Shown here piece after piece: positions 15,943 to 25,345 of a stretch of DNA of 64,000 nucleotides. This DNA comes from UBA2450 sp045226015. Its GTDB lineage: Bacteria; Bacillota_I; Bacilli_A; RFN20; CAG-826. The notes under the pieces were generated by a model that saw only the letters and a program-made list of their open reading frames with translations, did no database searches and was not told where the DNA came from. Numbering within the stretch: position 1 is the first letter of the stretch; each line of letters starts with the position of its first letter. A program made the translations under genes and the position numbers. The stretch is from positions 1-64,000 of the forward strand of contig JBGVBY010000004.1 of the NCBI GenBank assembly GCA_045226015.1, written 5' to 3'.

Positions 15943-16422
15943 TTATTCTTTTTTGAGAAGAACAATCGAACTTGCTTCAATCGCTTCTCCTTCTCCAACT
16001 GGGCCCATCTTTTCATTTGTGCCCGCTTTTATAGAGACTTGATTTAAATCAACTTTAAGTAATCTAGAAACATTGAGTCTCATCTCTTCGATGTAACTCT
16101 TTAATTTTGGCTTTTCTAAAGAAACAAAGATATCAACGTTATTAACTTTGTATCCTTTTTCTTCCATCATAGAGACGACTTTAGAAACAATAAGACTACT
16201 GTCCATGTTTAAAGTAGAGTCACTATCATCTGGGAAGTGTTTTCCTAAATCACCTAAAGCTAGAGCACCTAAAATAGATTCCGCTAAAGCGTGATATAAA
16301 ACATCACCATCACTATGAGCGAGTTCTCCTTTTTCAAAAGGAACAACTACTCCACCGATGATGAGTTTTCTTCCGACAACTAATTTATGAATATCTTTAC
16401 TAAAGCCAATTCTATAATCCAT
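15943..16422 (-). CDS. ispF: 2-C-methyl-D-erythritol 2,4-cyclodiphosphate synthase
   Basis: IspF performs the cyclisation step of the MEP isoprenoid pathway in the cytoplasm, using Zn2+ and Mg2+. The 159-residue length is exact for the family. The metal ligands are visible in FSKDIHKL (Asp and His at positions 10 and 12) and in ELAHSDGDVLYHALAESILGALALGDLGKHFPD. The C-terminal KAGTNEKMGPVGEGEAIEA is also typical. Its ATG overlaps the ychF stop by one base (TAATG). The organism therefore makes isoprenoids by the MEP route rather than from mevalonate; no other pathway gene is in the window. Confidence 0.95.
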   Translation of the reverse strand: MDYRIGFSKDIHKLVVGRKLIIGGVVVPFEKGELAHSDGDVLYHALAESILGALALGDLGKHFPDDSDSTLNMDSSLIVSKVVSMMEEKGYKVNNVDIFVSLEKPKLKSYIEEMRLNVSRLLKVDLNQVSIKAGTNEKMGPVGEGEAIEASSIVLLKKE

Positions 16423-17537
16423 TATTTTTTACCTGAAACATTAAATTTGAAGAACATGATATCTCCATCCTTTGGGAAATATCCTTTTCCTTCAGTTCTA
16501 AGCTTTCCGCTTTCTTTAACAGCAGCTTCTGTGCCTAATTCATGTATTGCGTCATATGTATATACTTCCGCACATATGAAGCCTCTTTCAAAGTCGGTGT
16601 GAATAATACCAGCGCAGTTAGGGGCACTCATTCCATTTGTGAATGTCCATGCACGGCATTCATCACTACCAACAGTGAAGAATGTTGATAAATTTAATAA
16701 TTTATATGTCGCTCTAATTAATCTAGAAAGACCACTATCAGTCATTCCTAAATCTTTAAGGAATTCTGCTCTATCTTCCTTTGGAAGTTCTGAAAGTTGA
16801 CTCTCAATCTCACAGCTTACAGGAATAACTTCATTTCTTTCTCTACTAGCGTACTCTTTAACAATGTTATATAGCTCACAAGCATCAATATCGATTAAGT
16901 CTTCTTCACTTACATTAGCGACGTAAATAATAGGTTTCTTTGTAAGTAAATGATAGTTTTTAACAAGTTCTTCTTGTTCACTAGTTAAGTGAACTGTTCT
17001 AGCAGGACTGCCGTTTTCTAACGCTTCTTTTAATGGAGTAAGCGCAGACATTTCTAATACAGACTCTTTATCTTTTAAGATACGGGCCTTGTTTTCAATC
17101 TTTTCAATACGTTTAGTGACTGTATCTAAATCCGCCATAACGAGTTCAAGATTGATAACTTCGATATCTCTAATTGGATCAACACTACCTTCAACGTGAA
17201 TGATATCCGCGTTTTTGAAACATCTAACAACTTCAACTATTGCATCACACTCTCTAATATGTGATAAGAATTGGTTTCCTAATCCTTCACCTTTAGATGC
17301 ACCTCTAACTAATCCAGCAATATCATAAAACTCAATCGTTGCAGGAATTATTCTTTCAGGTTTAAAGACATTGACTAAAAAATCTAGTCTATCATCAGGA
17401 ACTTCAACAATTCTTGTATTTGGATTGATAGTCGCAAAAGGGTAGTTAGCAGCTTCTACGTGAGAGTTAGTAATCGCATTAAATAAAGTAGATTTTCCGA
17501 CATTTGGTAATCCAACAATTCCAGCTTTTAATCCCAT
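16422..17537 (-). CDS. ychF: Redox-regulated ATPase of the Obg-type GTPase superfamily
   Basis: 371 residues. G1 is GLPNVGKSTLFNAI at the N-terminus. The family-specific NVSEEDL replaces the usual NKxD specificity motif, which fits YchF preferring ATP over GTP. A coiled-coil region and the C-terminal TGS domain (ARTYKLLNLSTFFT through KGYFPKDGDIMFFKF) complete the fold. The protein binds ribosomes and affects stress responses. AGGA lies upstream of the ATG. It is translationally coupled to ispF. Confidence 0.95.
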   Translation of the reverse strand: MGLKAGIVGLPNVGKSTLFNAITNSHVEAANYPFATINPNTRIVEVPDDRLDFLVNVFKPERIIPATIEFYDIAGLVRGASKGEGLGNQFLSHIRECDAIVEVVRCFKNADIIHVEGSVDPIRDIEVINLELVMADLDTVTKRIEKIENKARILKDKESVLEMSALTPLKEALENGSPARTVHLTSEQEELVKNYHLLTKKPIIYVANVSEEDLIDIDACELYNIVKEYASRERNEVIPVSCEIESQLSELPKEDRAEFLKDLGMTDSGLSRLIRATYKLLNLSTFFTVGSDECRAWTFTNGMSAPNCAGIIHTDFERGFICAEVYTYDAIHELGTEAAVKESGKLRTEGKGYFPKDGDIMFFKFNVSGKK

Positions 17538-17606
17538 CTTAATATAAGTCCTTTTTGATAAATCAAAATAAATTATAGTAGAAACCTTCTCTTTTTTAAA
17601 GAGGAA

Positions 17607-20399
17607 TTAACGTAAACATTCTAGTGGATCTATTTTTGCTATTTTATGACTGATTAAGAAAGAAGATATTAACGATATAAGTAAACTTAATCCATACATA
17701 TAAACAAATGACATTGGATTAATAACAATAGAGGATTCCACCATTAAACTATCAGCGAGACTTTTTGATAGAAATACTGAAATAAGCAAGAGTTCAAAAG
17801 AGGCCAGAACAAAAGAAACCGTAATCATTAGTAACGAATGAGCGTACACAAATTTACGACTTTCTCGTTCTTTAACACCTAAGCACCTTACTAGACCAAT
17901 GTCTCGTTTTACTTCAAGGAAATGAAGATAGTTACAAATAAACAGAATCAAACAGGCGATGATAATGCTCGCAACAGATACTGAAAGCATGATGATTTCA
18001 ATGTATTCCGTTATTTCATCAACACTACTTTTCACCTCTCTTAACGGAGAGGATATAGATAATTGGGGAAACGCTCTAGAAAGTTTAGCAATCACATAAT
18101 CCTCAGTGTTTTCTTCAATTTGAATAGCGAGAGAATTAACCCTTAAATCAAACGCTGATATTCCTAGCATCAATTCAAAGAACAAAATTGTCCAACTTTC
18201 ACTATGTGAAATAGATATTTTTTCACTATTAGACACTCCAACAATCTTTAATCCAATAGTCTTATAGTCCCGATATAAATATCCATTTGATAATAGGCTC
18301 TCTTCAACTGGATAAGAAAGATAGATTGTCTTATTTATTGGAGACTGAATATTTAAACGATTCAGTAACTTTTGACTAACAACTATCTCATCAAAACCAA
18401 CCGGTAATCTTCCTTGAGTTAATAAATAAGTTGGTTCAAAGATAAAACCATTGAAACTACTTTTTGAGTAATGACCTTCAACAATATAACTTGGAGGTGA
18501 ATAACTATATGCATCCTCGTACTTTAGGTAGCTCATTTTCTCGCATATATCATAAGCAAGTAAATCACTTCCAGATATATACGTTAAGCGAGAAAACCCC
18601 ATCATCAAGCTCTCTTCATAGATTGAATATCCGTTATCACTCCCATAAGTAATTCCATAAGTGTAATTAGATACATCACTGAAATAGTCTCCAATAAAAG
18701 AAGGGATATCATCTTTACTGGTTCGGTTCACCATTAAAAGACGATTACATTCATTTGAAGAAATGTCGCTATAAAGGTTCGGATAATACTTAGAATCTAA
18801 TAGTTCAAAATCAACGTTATTTAACTCTTTATTGAATCGATTATCCATCAAGAACTCGTCTCTTTTGTTCTTAAACTGTAAATAATATGACTTAGGAAGA
18901 TTCCAGGGTTTATCACTATTTTGACTAATCTTATCAGTGGATCCAAGTTGACAGATATCTTCATAAATATATTCATTCCACCTAGGATTAGAGTGATAAA
19001 AGAGCAACTTTGTGGACATGATGAAACCACGTAATCTTAGATATATTTCTTTTGAATACTGCCAATTATCATTTTGAAGCACCATCACAAGTGTTAAATT
19101 ATGGTCCACCAAATAGTTACTAAGTGTAGTTATTGAACGATTGATTTGTAGATATAAACATAGTTCATTAACTACTTGCATAGTCATTGACAGCACTATT
19201 TCGTTATCTTCTAGTTCATCAATCTGATTAGGGTAAATAGTTTCAAAGTTATCCTTTAAGAGCTGGTACTCATTTATTAATGAAAAGTTATATGTCGAAA
19301 GTGGTCTTTTATGAATCCCATAATCTACCGCTAGAAAATCTTTCGTTGGAAAAACATCTTTTGTGTTCCAATAATAGACACCTACATTATCAATTTCTGG
19401 ATGTGACTCTTTAATTCTTGTGACATCCTCTCTAGAGGAAGAAGTAATGATATCCTTAGTTTTTGTTTTCTCTTTTGTTGAGACAATCACCTTGTTACTA
19501 TCGATTATTGATGAGTAACTTTTCATCATATTTGTCGAAACGATGTCTTTTAAGGATACAGATAAACCAACCCCGATCAAACCAAGGGAAGTAGATAACG
19601 CAATAAATGAAGATCTCCATCCTCTTTTCTTGATGGAGTTAACCGTGTGTTTCATCAAAAAAGAAGTAGGAAGACTTCTCTTCTTGTCGTTATATTTAAG
19701 ATTAACAACTGGTAGATATGTATTTGTTTGTTCTTTGTTTTGATAAGTGTGTGAAATAACTTCTCCATCTTTAAGGGTAATTATCTCATCAGAATATTTC
19801 TTACATAAGTCAACATCATGGCTCACTAATATTACTAGTGATGATTTAGATATTCTTCTAAGCAACTCAAGAACTTGAACCGAGTTCTTTTCATCAAGAT
19901 TTCCTGTAGGTTCATCGCATAATAGCACGGATGGCATATTCGCTATCGCTCGAGCAATCGCCACTCTTTGGGCTTCTCCACCACTCAAATTAGATATCAG
20001 TTCGTTCTCTTTGTGTGGTAATCCCACTAAAGATAGTAAATCTTTTACTCGTTTTTTCTTCTTCTTTTCTTTATCGATGCTACACATGTTGATAGATAGA
20101 AGAATGTTGTTTCTTACACTTTCAAAAGAAAATAGTTTGTTATCTTGATAAACAAAACCAATCTTCTTGTTTCTCATTAATTCCTTATCTTTTTTAGAAA
20201 AACTTTTATAGTTCTTGCCTTCAAACACTATGTCGCCTTCAAAATCTAAAAGAGTGGACAAAACATATAAGAGAGTGGATTTTCCACATCCTGAAGGCCC
20301 GTTTATAGAAACTAATCCATATCTAGGAAAAGAAAGATTGATGTTTTTAAGCACAAAGCGGTTGTTATATTTTTTAGATACATTTTTAAGGTCAATCAT
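17607..20399 (-). CDS. ABC transporter, fused ATPase and FtsX-type permease (large subunit)
   Basis: 930 residues. An N-terminal ATPase (1-225) has Walker A GPSGCGKST, signature LSGGEAQRVA and Walker B LLCDEPTGNLD, of the LolD/MacB class. A membrane helix at about 265-285 is followed by a very large extracytoplasmic region (about 290-800). Three C-terminal helices with the FtsX/MacB permease pattern (about 805-925) end the protein. The order matches MacB-type mechanotransmission exporters, which move peptides or lipoproteins without an exporter-type pore. It overlaps the partner upstream by 4 bases (ATGA), so the two probably form a heterodimer. The substrate is unknown; bacteriocin immunity or toxin export are possible. 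Confidence 0.88.
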   Translation of the reverse strand: MIDLKNVSKKYNNRFVLKNINLSFPRYGLVSINGPSGCGKSTLLYVLSTLLDFEGDIVFEGKNYKSFSKKDKELMRNKKIGFVYQDNKLFSFESVRNNILLSINMCSIDKEKKKKKRVKDLLSLVGLPHKENELISNLSGGEAQRVAIARAIANMPSVLLCDEPTGNLDEKNSVQVLELLRRISKSSLVILVSHDVDLCKKYSDEIITLKDGEVISHTYQNKEQTNTYLPVVNLKYNDKKRSLPTSFLMKHTVNSIKKRGWRSSFIALSTSLGLIGVGLSVSLKDIVSTNMMKSYSSIIDSNKVIVSTKEKTKTKDIITSSSREDVTRIKESHPEIDNVGVYYWNTKDVFPTKDFLAVDYGIHKRPLSTYNFSLINEYQLLKDNFETIYPNQIDELEDNEIVLSMTMQVVNELCLYLQINRSITTLSNYLVDHNLTLVMVLQNDNWQYSKEIYLRLRGFIMSTKLLFYHSNPRWNEYIYEDICQLGSTDKISQNSDKPWNLPKSYYLQFKNKRDEFLMDNRFNKELNNVDFELLDSKYYPNLYSDISSNECNRLLMVNRTSKDDIPSFIGDYFSDVSNYTYGITYGSDNGYSIYEESLMMGFSRLTYISGSDLLAYDICEKMSYLKYEDAYSYSPPSYIVEGHYSKSSFNGFIFEPTYLLTQGRLPVGFDEIVVSQKLLNRLNIQSPINKTIYLSYPVEESLLSNGYLYRDYKTIGLKIVGVSNSEKISISHSESWTILFFELMLGISAFDLRVNSLAIQIEENTEDYVIAKLSRAFPQLSISSPLREVKSSVDEITEYIEIIMLSVSVASIIIACLILFICNYLHFLEVKRDIGLVRCLGVKERESRKFVYAHSLLMITVSFVLASFELLLISVFLSKSLADSLMVESSIVINPMSFVYMYGLSLLISLISSFLISHKIAKIDPLECLR

Positions 20400-22495
20400 A
20401 TAGTTTTCAGTTCTCCTTTTATCGAATGTTTTTTTGACAAGAAAATTGGAAGAAGTGTAGCGATAAACGAAACTAAGAAAACACCTAACAGAATCAAAAT
20501 AGGGAATAAAAAACGAATTCCTAAGTACTGTGAGTAAGGAATAAGAATCAAATCTTTTACATCCAAGTTATTATAGATAAGAGAATTAATGATTTTAGAA
20601 AACAAGAGCGAGGTAAGAGAAGAAATGGCAATCGCAAAAACACCATTAATGATGGATTCTCCTAAATATATTGAAGAGATGTCTTCATTTGACGCTCCTA
20701 AAGAGGAAAGAATCGCGCTGTTTTTTCTATCTTCAGAATAACTAGTAAAAGAGATGATGCTTAAGATAAGAATAGAACCGATAAAGCAGATTATTAAAAA
20801 GAGAATGACCCCATATTCAGCAACTTCTAAAAAAATAAATAACGAATTAGCAACTAATAAGGATTGATTAGAGTAAACGAGGTTACCACCAACATTAATC
20901 CCATTAAACAATAGGTCCTTTTTGCTTATATCCTTCAAAAACAATGAATAAGAATAGGAAGATAAAATGGAATGATCATCTGAAGTAAGCACTCTATCAT
21001 ACCATGATATATCTATGCCTTTGTAGGTTGATAGATTTAGTAAAAGTAGCTCTTTTAAATATTCGCTTAATTTACTATAACTATAATAAATTTTAGGAGT
21101 TGATAAATACCTTAAATCTTTTACTACTCCCGATATTTTTAAAGTTCTACTTATTCTAAACACATCAATGACTTCTAACTGTAATTCATCCATGTAAGAT
21201 GTGATTAGTTCGTTCTTTATGGTTATAGTCTCTCCAATTGGATTTCTATTTAAATCAGTAAGAAGATGGCTATATGCTTCTTCATTAATAAAAACCTCAT
21301 CGAAATTATCTATTTCTGGCAATGAAGCATATACTATTTGAGAGGCATCTACGTATCTAGCATTTAGAGAATATACAGGCGTGAAATTATAGTTATACAA
21401 AGATGTGTCTTTATATGAAATTTGAATATTTGAAGGGATAATTGCCGAAAAATTAGGACAAATATGGAAATTTTCAGTCAAAAAGCTAATATCTTCAAGC
21501 TTGCTCAATTTAGGTCTACTACTCTTAGATAAAGATAACAAACCGCTGCCAGATGTTTTCACTTCTTCTGATATTGTTCCAGAGCCAAATGCAAATTGCT
21601 TAGATGTTGCATCTTTAAGCGCTTTTGTCTTGTTATCACTAAACCCTAAAACCAGATATAGCAATGTTAAACTAATACTAAAAGCAAGCACACAAAAAAT
21701 ATTTCTTTTTATATGCTTTCGATAATTCGATAGAAGAAAAATATTGGTCCAAATAGATGATCTTTTTGTCTTTATTTCCTCAACTACTTTATTATTGCTT
21801 TCTTTGTTTTTAATGTAAGAGTCGCTTACAACCTTACCGTCAGATAATTCAATAATTCTGTCCGAGTATGGTTTTGTTAGTTGTAGGTTGTGAGAAACTA
21901 GTATCACTAATCTACTTTTACTTATTTCTTTTAAGTATTCAATTACTGTTTTGGAATTAGAAGAATCTAAAGCACCAGTTGGCTCATCACAAAAAATTAT
22001 TTTTGGATTATTTATTAACGCTCTAGCAATACATACCCTCTGAGTTTCTCCTCCAGACAGATATTTAGCCTTCACGTTCCATAATTCTTCACTTATGTTG
22101 AATCTTTTTAATAACTCTTTAGCGGCTTTTACCGCCTTTTTTCTTTTTACTCCACTTATTAAAGCAGGGACTATAACATTTTGAATAACGTTAAGATTTG
22201 AAAACAAATGATATTCCTGATAAATGATACCTATACTTTTATTTCTGAATTTATTCTCTTTGTTTCCTCTAATTGAACTATAGCTCTTGTTGTTATAATA
22301 CAAATCACCACTACTAGGCTTATCTAGTTTTGATAGAAGATTGATCAATGTCGACTTTCCACTTCCAGAATGGCCAGAGATAAGCACTAAACCTCTGTCA
22401 TCAAAGGATAGATTTGTGGACTTCAAAGCGTAAAACTCTTGAGTTTTGTTGATCTGATATTTTTTAGAAATGTCTTTGGCAATTAATAGTTTCAT
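20396..22495 (-). CDS. ABC transporter, fused ATPase and FtsX-type permease (small subunit)
   Basis: 699 residues. The ATPase domain (1-220) has Walker A GHSGSGKST, signature LSGGETQRVC and Walker B IFCDEPTGALD. One membrane helix lies near 275-292, an extracytoplasmic domain near 300-555, and three C-terminal helices follow (about 565-690), as in FtsX-type permeases. It is the first gene of a two-gene operon with the 930-residue partner. The stop TGA overlaps the partner's ATG, which also shows that TGA is read as stop here. GAGGGGG lies 7 bases before the ATG, inside a block also found before recA and at 32354-32393, and it can be hidden in a C5/G5 hairpin. Confidence 0.88.
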   Translation of the reverse strand: MKLLIAKDISKKYQINKTQEFYALKSTNLSFDDRGLVLISGHSGSGKSTLINLLSKLDKPSSGDLYYNNKSYSSIRGNKENKFRNKSIGIIYQEYHLFSNLNVIQNVIVPALISGVKRKKAVKAAKELLKRFNISEELWNVKAKYLSGGETQRVCIARALINNPKIIFCDEPTGALDSSNSKTVIEYLKEISKSRLVILVSHNLQLTKPYSDRIIELSDGKVVSDSYIKNKESNNKVVEEIKTKRSSIWTNIFLLSNYRKHIKRNIFCVLAFSISLTLLYLVLGFSDNKTKALKDATSKQFAFGSGTISEEVKTSGSGLLSLSKSSRPKLSKLEDISFLTENFHICPNFSAIIPSNIQISYKDTSLYNYNFTPVYSLNARYVDASQIVYASLPEIDNFDEVFINEEAYSHLLTDLNRNPIGETITIKNELITSYMDELQLEVIDVFRISRTLKISGVVKDLRYLSTPKIYYSYSKLSEYLKELLLLNLSTYKGIDISWYDRVLTSDDHSILSSYSYSLFLKDISKKDLLFNGINVGGNLVYSNQSLLVANSLFIFLEVAEYGVILFLIICFIGSILILSIISFTSYSEDRKNSAILSSLGASNEDISSIYLGESIINGVFAIAISSLTSLLFSKIINSLIYNNLDVKDLILIPYSQYLGIRFLFPILILLGVFLVSFIATLLPIFLSKKHSIKGELKTI

Positions 22496-22502
22496 AGAAA
22501 AA

Positions 22503-22542
22503 CCCCCTCATTATTTAAATAGGGGGATTTTTCAATTTTTTT
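22503..22542 (-). promoter_or_regulatory. Shared regulatory block, copy A, with hairpin over the ribosome binding site
   Basis: On the minus strand this reads seven A, then TTG, then CCTATTTAAATAATGAGGGGG. It shares sequence and spacing with copies at 30396-30434 and 32354-32393. CCCCCT (22526-22521) can pair with AGGGGG (22508-22503), which contains the ribosome binding site. Five T follow, so the fold also resembles an intrinsic terminator placed just before the ATG at 22495. Confidence 0.6.
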
Positions 22543-22553
22543 AAAAATTTTCT

Positions 22554-24158
22554 TTAATTATTTTCCATTTTGACTGCGGCAGGTACTTTTGGAAGGCCTG
22601 GCATAGTCATAATTGAACCAGTAAGAGGAACAATGAATCCCGCTCCACTAGATAGTCTAACTTCTCTAATTGTGATGTCAAAATCATCAGGTGCGCCTTG
22701 AATCTTTGCGTTATCTGTAAATGATAATGGAGTCTTAGCAATACAAATAGGAGTCTTGTCGTACCCAATCTTTGTAAATGCTTCAATTTGTTCTAAAGCT
22801 TTATCGGTGTAAACAACATTTTTCGCTCTATAGATTTCTTTACAAATCTTTTCAATTTTAGCTTTGATTGGTTCATTAACATCATATAAAGGATGGTATT
22901 TACTTTCCTCTTTATCTAATGTTTCAAGCACTAAGTTTGCTAAAGCAACACCACCTTCTGCGCCTTTAGAGAAGGAATCGCAGAAAGCATATTTGTAATT
23001 TTGTTTTTTGCATAGCTCTTTAAGAGTTTCGGTTTCTTTTTCTGTATCGCTTTCAAAGTGATTGATACATACAACAGCAGGAACTCCATATTTAGCAATA
23101 TTTTCCATATGTCTTTGAAGATTCTTAAAGCCAATAGTTAAAGCTTCAATATTTTCTTTTTCTAAATCATCATAAGATGACCCACCGTGGAGTTTGAGTG
23201 CTCTAATAGTAGCAACCATAACAACAGCGTTAGGAGTTAATCCTCCAACACGACATTTTATATCTAAGAACTTTTCTGCGCCTAAATCAGCACCAAAACC
23301 TGCCTCTGTAACAACAATTGGGGCAAGTTTAAGTGCCATCTTTGTGGCCATAATGGAATTACATCCATGAGCGATATTAGCAAATGGTCCTCCATGAATT
23401 AAGCATGGATTATCTTCTAGTGTTTGTACAAGATTAGGATTAAACGCGTTTTTCATCAATTTATAAATAGCGTTATTGATATGTAACGAATCTAAATAAA
23501 CAGGGTTACCATCTAAATCATAGGCCACCATGATGTTTTTAATACGTTTAATAAAATCATCAGGATCTTTGGCTAAGCACAAGATCGCCATAAGTTCACT
23601 GGCAACCGTAATCACAAATTCATCATGACGTGGTTCACTTTTCTTTTCATCTTGATTAACAGTGACAGATCTTAACGCTCTATCATTCATATCAAGAGCG
23701 CGTTTCCATAAGATTCTACTTGGGTCAATTCTTAATTCGTTGCCTTGGAAGATATGGTTATCAATAATTGCGGAGATTAAGTTAATTGAACTAGTCAAAG
23801 CATGCATATCACCAGTAAAGTGAAGATTTATATCTTCAGATGGGATAACACTAGCCTTTCCTCCGCCTGTTGCCCCACCTTTTAGTCCAAAGACAGGACC
23901 TAAAGAAGGTTCTCTAAGACAGAGCAAGGAATTAACACCAACTTTTCTTAATCCGTCTTGAAGAGCAATAGATGTTGTTGTCTTTCCTTCTCCAGCTTTT
24001 GTAGGAGTAATAGCGGTAACTAAAACGAGTTTACCGTCTTTGTTATCTTTCAACTTTTCGTTAATCTTTAAATCAATTTTCGCTTTGTCATTACCATAAG
24101 GAATAACAAACTCCTTATCAATGTTTGCTTTTTTGGCAATTTCGAATATATCTAGCAT
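22554..24158 (-). CDS. fhs: Formate-tetrahydrofolate ligase
   Basis: Makes 10-formyltetrahydrofolate from formate, THF and ATP, feeding purine and fMet-tRNA synthesis. 534 residues, slightly shorter than the usual 555. The P-loop-like TPTKAGEGKTTTSIAL lies near 51. Other conserved stretches are CLREPSLGPVFGLKGGATGGG, DMNDRALR and LRIDPSRILWKRALDMND, which are diagnostic. It starts 4 bases after miaA, with GGAG seven bases before the ATG. It is the last gene of the miaB-ricA-miaA-fhs run. Confidence 0.96.
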   Translation of the reverse strand: MLDIFEIAKKANIDKEFVIPYGNDKAKIDLKINEKLKDNKDGKLVLVTAITPTKAGEGKTTTSIALQDGLRKVGVNSLLCLREPSLGPVFGLKGGATGGGKASVIPSEDINLHFTGDMHALTSSINLISAIIDNHIFQGNELRIDPSRILWKRALDMNDRALRSVTVNQDEKKSEPRHDEFVITVASELMAILCLAKDPDDFIKRIKNIMVAYDLDGNPVYLDSLHINNAIYKLMKNAFNPNLVQTLEDNPCLIHGGPFANIAHGCNSIMATKMALKLAPIVVTEAGFGADLGAEKFLDIKCRVGGLTPNAVVMVATIRALKLHGGSSYDDLEKENIEALTIGFKNLQRHMENIAKYGVPAVVCINHFESDTEKETETLKELCKKQNYKYAFCDSFSKGAEGGVALANLVLETLDKEESKYHPLYDVNEPIKAKIEKICKEIYRAKNVVYTDKALEQIEAFTKIGYDKTPICIAKTPLSFTDNAKIQGAPDDFDITIREVRLSSGAGFIVPLTGSIMTMPGLPKVPAAVKMENN

Positions 24159-24162
24159 GGTT

Positions 24163-25035
24163 TTACTCCTTTATTGCATTTATTAATTCATCTATAGTTT
24201 TGTATTCTTCACTAACGAATTGGTTCTTGAAGAATGTTACCTGTCTTTTAGCGTAGTTTCTAGTCCTCTTTTGTATGGTACTTATTGCTTCTTGAATAGA
24301 GTAATTACTATGTAAGAACTCAATTATTTCTTTATATCCAATTCCCTGTTTAGCGGTTAATGATAGCTCATATTTATTAAGTAAATCTTTCACTTCTTCC
24401 ACTAAACCTGAATCCACCATTTCTAGAACTCTATCGTTAATATTTTGATATAACTCATCTCTATTTGGTGATAGATATAGAAGTCTAACATCTTTATATA
24501 TCATTTCATGTTTTTGAGAATTGATACGTTCAGATTTACTGACACCACTATTACGAATCATAGATATCGCTCTTATAAGTCGTTTACGATTGTTGATATG
24601 AATCTTGCTAGCGCTCTCTTTATCTAATGATAAAAGAGTTTGATACAATTCTTCATTAGTCAACTTTTCTAAGTCACTATTATCAACTTTATCTTCGATA
24701 GCAAACTCATAATCATATAACGTTGCTCTTAGATATAATCCCGTTCCACCGACAAGTATTACATCTTTATCTTTCTTCAGGCACTTATCTATCTCTTTTC
24801 TAGCGAGGTTTTGATATTCCATAACCGAGAATGTCTCGCTAGGAGAAACAATATCTAATAAATGATAACGTTTATAATGTGGATCCTTTTTATCGAGCTT
24901 AGAGGTTCCGATATCCATATCTTTATAGATTTGAAATGCATCAAAATTAATCGCATCACAATTAAGGATGTCCATTAATTTATTAGTTGCAGTAGTTTTG
25001 CCACTGCAAGTTGGACCCATAATCACATAAATCAT
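24163..25035 (-). CDS. miaA: tRNA dimethylallyltransferase
   Basis: Adds dimethylallyl to A37 of tRNAs reading UNN codons; MiaB, encoded just upstream, then methylthiolates it. 290 residues from ATG 25035. The P-loop GPTCSGKTT lies at 7-15, then FDAFQIYKDMDIGTSKLD, the DMAPP-binding region LVGGTGLYLRATLYDYEF, and C-terminal TKQGIGYKEIIEFL-type motifs. A TTG 18 bases upstream extends the frame, but it lies inside a terminator's T tract and is rejected. No clear ribosome binding site precedes the ATG, so initiation may be near-leaderless or depend on readthrough. Confidence 0.94.
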   Translation of the reverse strand: MIYVIMGPTCSGKTTATNKLMDILNCDAINFDAFQIYKDMDIGTSKLDKKDPHYKRYHLLDIVSPSETFSVMEYQNLARKEIDKCLKKDKDVILVGGTGLYLRATLYDYEFAIEDKVDNSDLEKLTNEELYQTLLSLDKESASKIHINNRKRLIRAISMIRNSGVSKSERINSQKHEMIYKDVRLLYLSPNRDELYQNINDRVLEMVDSGLVEEVKDLLNKYELSLTAKQGIGYKEIIEFLHSNYSIQEAISTIQKRTRNYAKRQVTFFKNQFVSEEYKTIDELINAIKE

Positions 25036-25052
25036 AGAAACACTATATAACA

Positions 25053-25078
25053 AAAAGAAGTGAAATTCATCACTTCTT
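25053..25078 (-). terminator. Terminator or attenuator between ricA and miaA
   Basis: AAGAAGTGA and TCACTTCTT form a perfect 9-bp stem, followed by TTTTTG on the minus strand. The ricA stop codon lies in the stem. miaA and fhs follow immediately, so partial readthrough is likely. Confidence 0.7.
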
Positions 25079-25345
25079 ATTGATAATATCGCATATTTCT
25101 TTTAGATAGCTGGCAACTTCTTTTTCTAATTCTTTAAGATTGACCACTAGAGGATCTGAATTATATTCAGTAAGTAGTTCCTTTTTTCTAGAAGGATTAG
25201 AAGAGGAACGCACGATATCTTTTTTAAGTTCTTGTAGTCTTTTAGAGCTTTCCACTAAAGACTTGGTTCGCTCATATTCAATAAATAGTGGCAACTCATC
25301 AATTTCTTTCTTTAACTCATGAGTCAACTCAATCACTTTACTCAT
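25070..25345 (-). CDS. ricA: YlbF/YmcA family protein, probable RicA
   Basis: 91-residue, mostly helical protein of the YmcA/YlbF family, with SSKRLQELKKDI and a C-terminal LKELEKEVASYLKEIC helix. In Bacillus subtilis YmcA (RicA) is encoded next to miaB and forms the RicA-RicF-RicT complex that directs RNase Y cleavage. Here it overlaps the end of miaB by 8 bases, and rny lies in the same gene run, which favours RicA over YlbF; this assignment is from context. It ends in TGA inside a terminator stem. Confidence 0.75.
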   Translation of the reverse strand: MSKVIELTHELKKEIDELPLFIEYERTKSLVESSKRLQELKKDIVRSSSNPSRKKELLTEYNSDPLVVNLKELEKEVASYLKEICDIINKK

